From: Bacteroidia bacterium
Lineage (GTDB): Bacteria > Bacteroidota > Bacteroidia > Cytophagales > JAAEPT01
NCBI GenBank assembly: GCA_030431525.1
Contig: JAUIJC010000036.1
Location: 1 to 41,706 of the forward strand
Direction of reading: 5' to 3'
DNA: 41,706 bases
The notes under the pieces were generated by a model. That model worked only from the letters and a program-made list of their open reading frames with translations. It was not told the origin of the DNA and did no database searches. Position 1 is the stretch's first letter. Each line of letters begins with the position of its first letter. Position numbers and translations under genes: made by a program. Below, in pieces: positions 41,633 through 41,706 of this stretch.

Positions 41633-41706
41633 TCTCTTGGCTAACCTAAAGATTTATCTGTCTTGATTTCCTCTGTTGTCAGGCGCCAAGCTGATATTGG
41701 ATGTAA

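Overview
This 41.7 kb window comes from a Bacteroidota chromosome, most likely a marine-type Cytophagales-like organism; this is inferred from gene content, and I cannot name a genus. The evidence is HmuY/TonB-type haem uptake, a T9SS type A sorting domain, a Bacteroidota-style dihydroorotase, a CpsB/Wzc/Wza polysaccharide cluster, and promoters of the TTG-N20-TAnnTTTG type instead of the E. coli consensus.

Layout. 1-5.9 kb: a truncated beta-propeller-like gene, an FG-GAP protein, two small secreted 'beta-flower' repeat proteins flanking a TPR protein, and a convergent leucine-rich-repeat gene. 6.1-13.3 kb: a complete haem acquisition operon on + (TonB receptor, HmuY lipoprotein, HmuT, HmuU, HmuV, HmuS) behind a good Bacteroidota promoter. 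Haem would be captured at the surface, moved through the outer membrane by the receptor, bound by HmuT, pumped in by HmuUV and handled by HmuS. 13.4-22.1 kb: MmcQ/YjbR gene with an unknown 188-aa gene and a 51-aa ORF, DEAD-box helicase, pyrimidine gene pyrC, a YwqK/MORN-like protein, a 1 kb non-coding repeat array, and uvrB. 22.2-26.4 kb, all on -: aroE, a PopT-type DUF368 transporter, phosphosulfolactate synthase and a TPR protein. 26.7-33.6 kb, all on -: surface polysaccharide genes (epimerase, CpsB-type phosphatase, Wzc, Wza, RmlC, glycosyltransferase). 33.8-36 kb: a small membrane protein, hflX, and tRNA-Arg(CCT) interrupted by a GIY-YIG nuclease gene. 36-41.7 kb: an AT-richer accessory block with a fibre-like secreted protein and a 1153-aa T9SS-exported beta-propeller protein.

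The most interesting material is non-coding. (1) A GIY-YIG ORF sits in the T-loop of tRNA-Arg: a 54-nt copy of the tRNA 5' part precedes it, and the intact tRNA follows so tightly that the ORF's stop codon lies inside it. The promoter remains upstream of the broken copy, and that copy carries a 20-nt palindrome in its D-loop. (2) A 382-bp unit is repeated about 2.5 times at 19.1-20.06 kb. Two hairpins in it show compensatory base changes between copies. A solitary diverged relative at 14.6 kb shares the 15-nt motif CAACCAGCTATGGAA and the same hairpin plan, which suggests an unnamed structured RNA or mobile hairpin family. (3) Intergenic regions contain many long, often perfect inverted repeats (26, 28, 31 and 35 bp) of unrelated sequence families, several inside the haem operon.

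No database search was possible. Family names rest on motifs recognised by eye. Long extensions of several reading frames start at TTG inside terminators or repeats, and I trimmed them to supported ATG starts.
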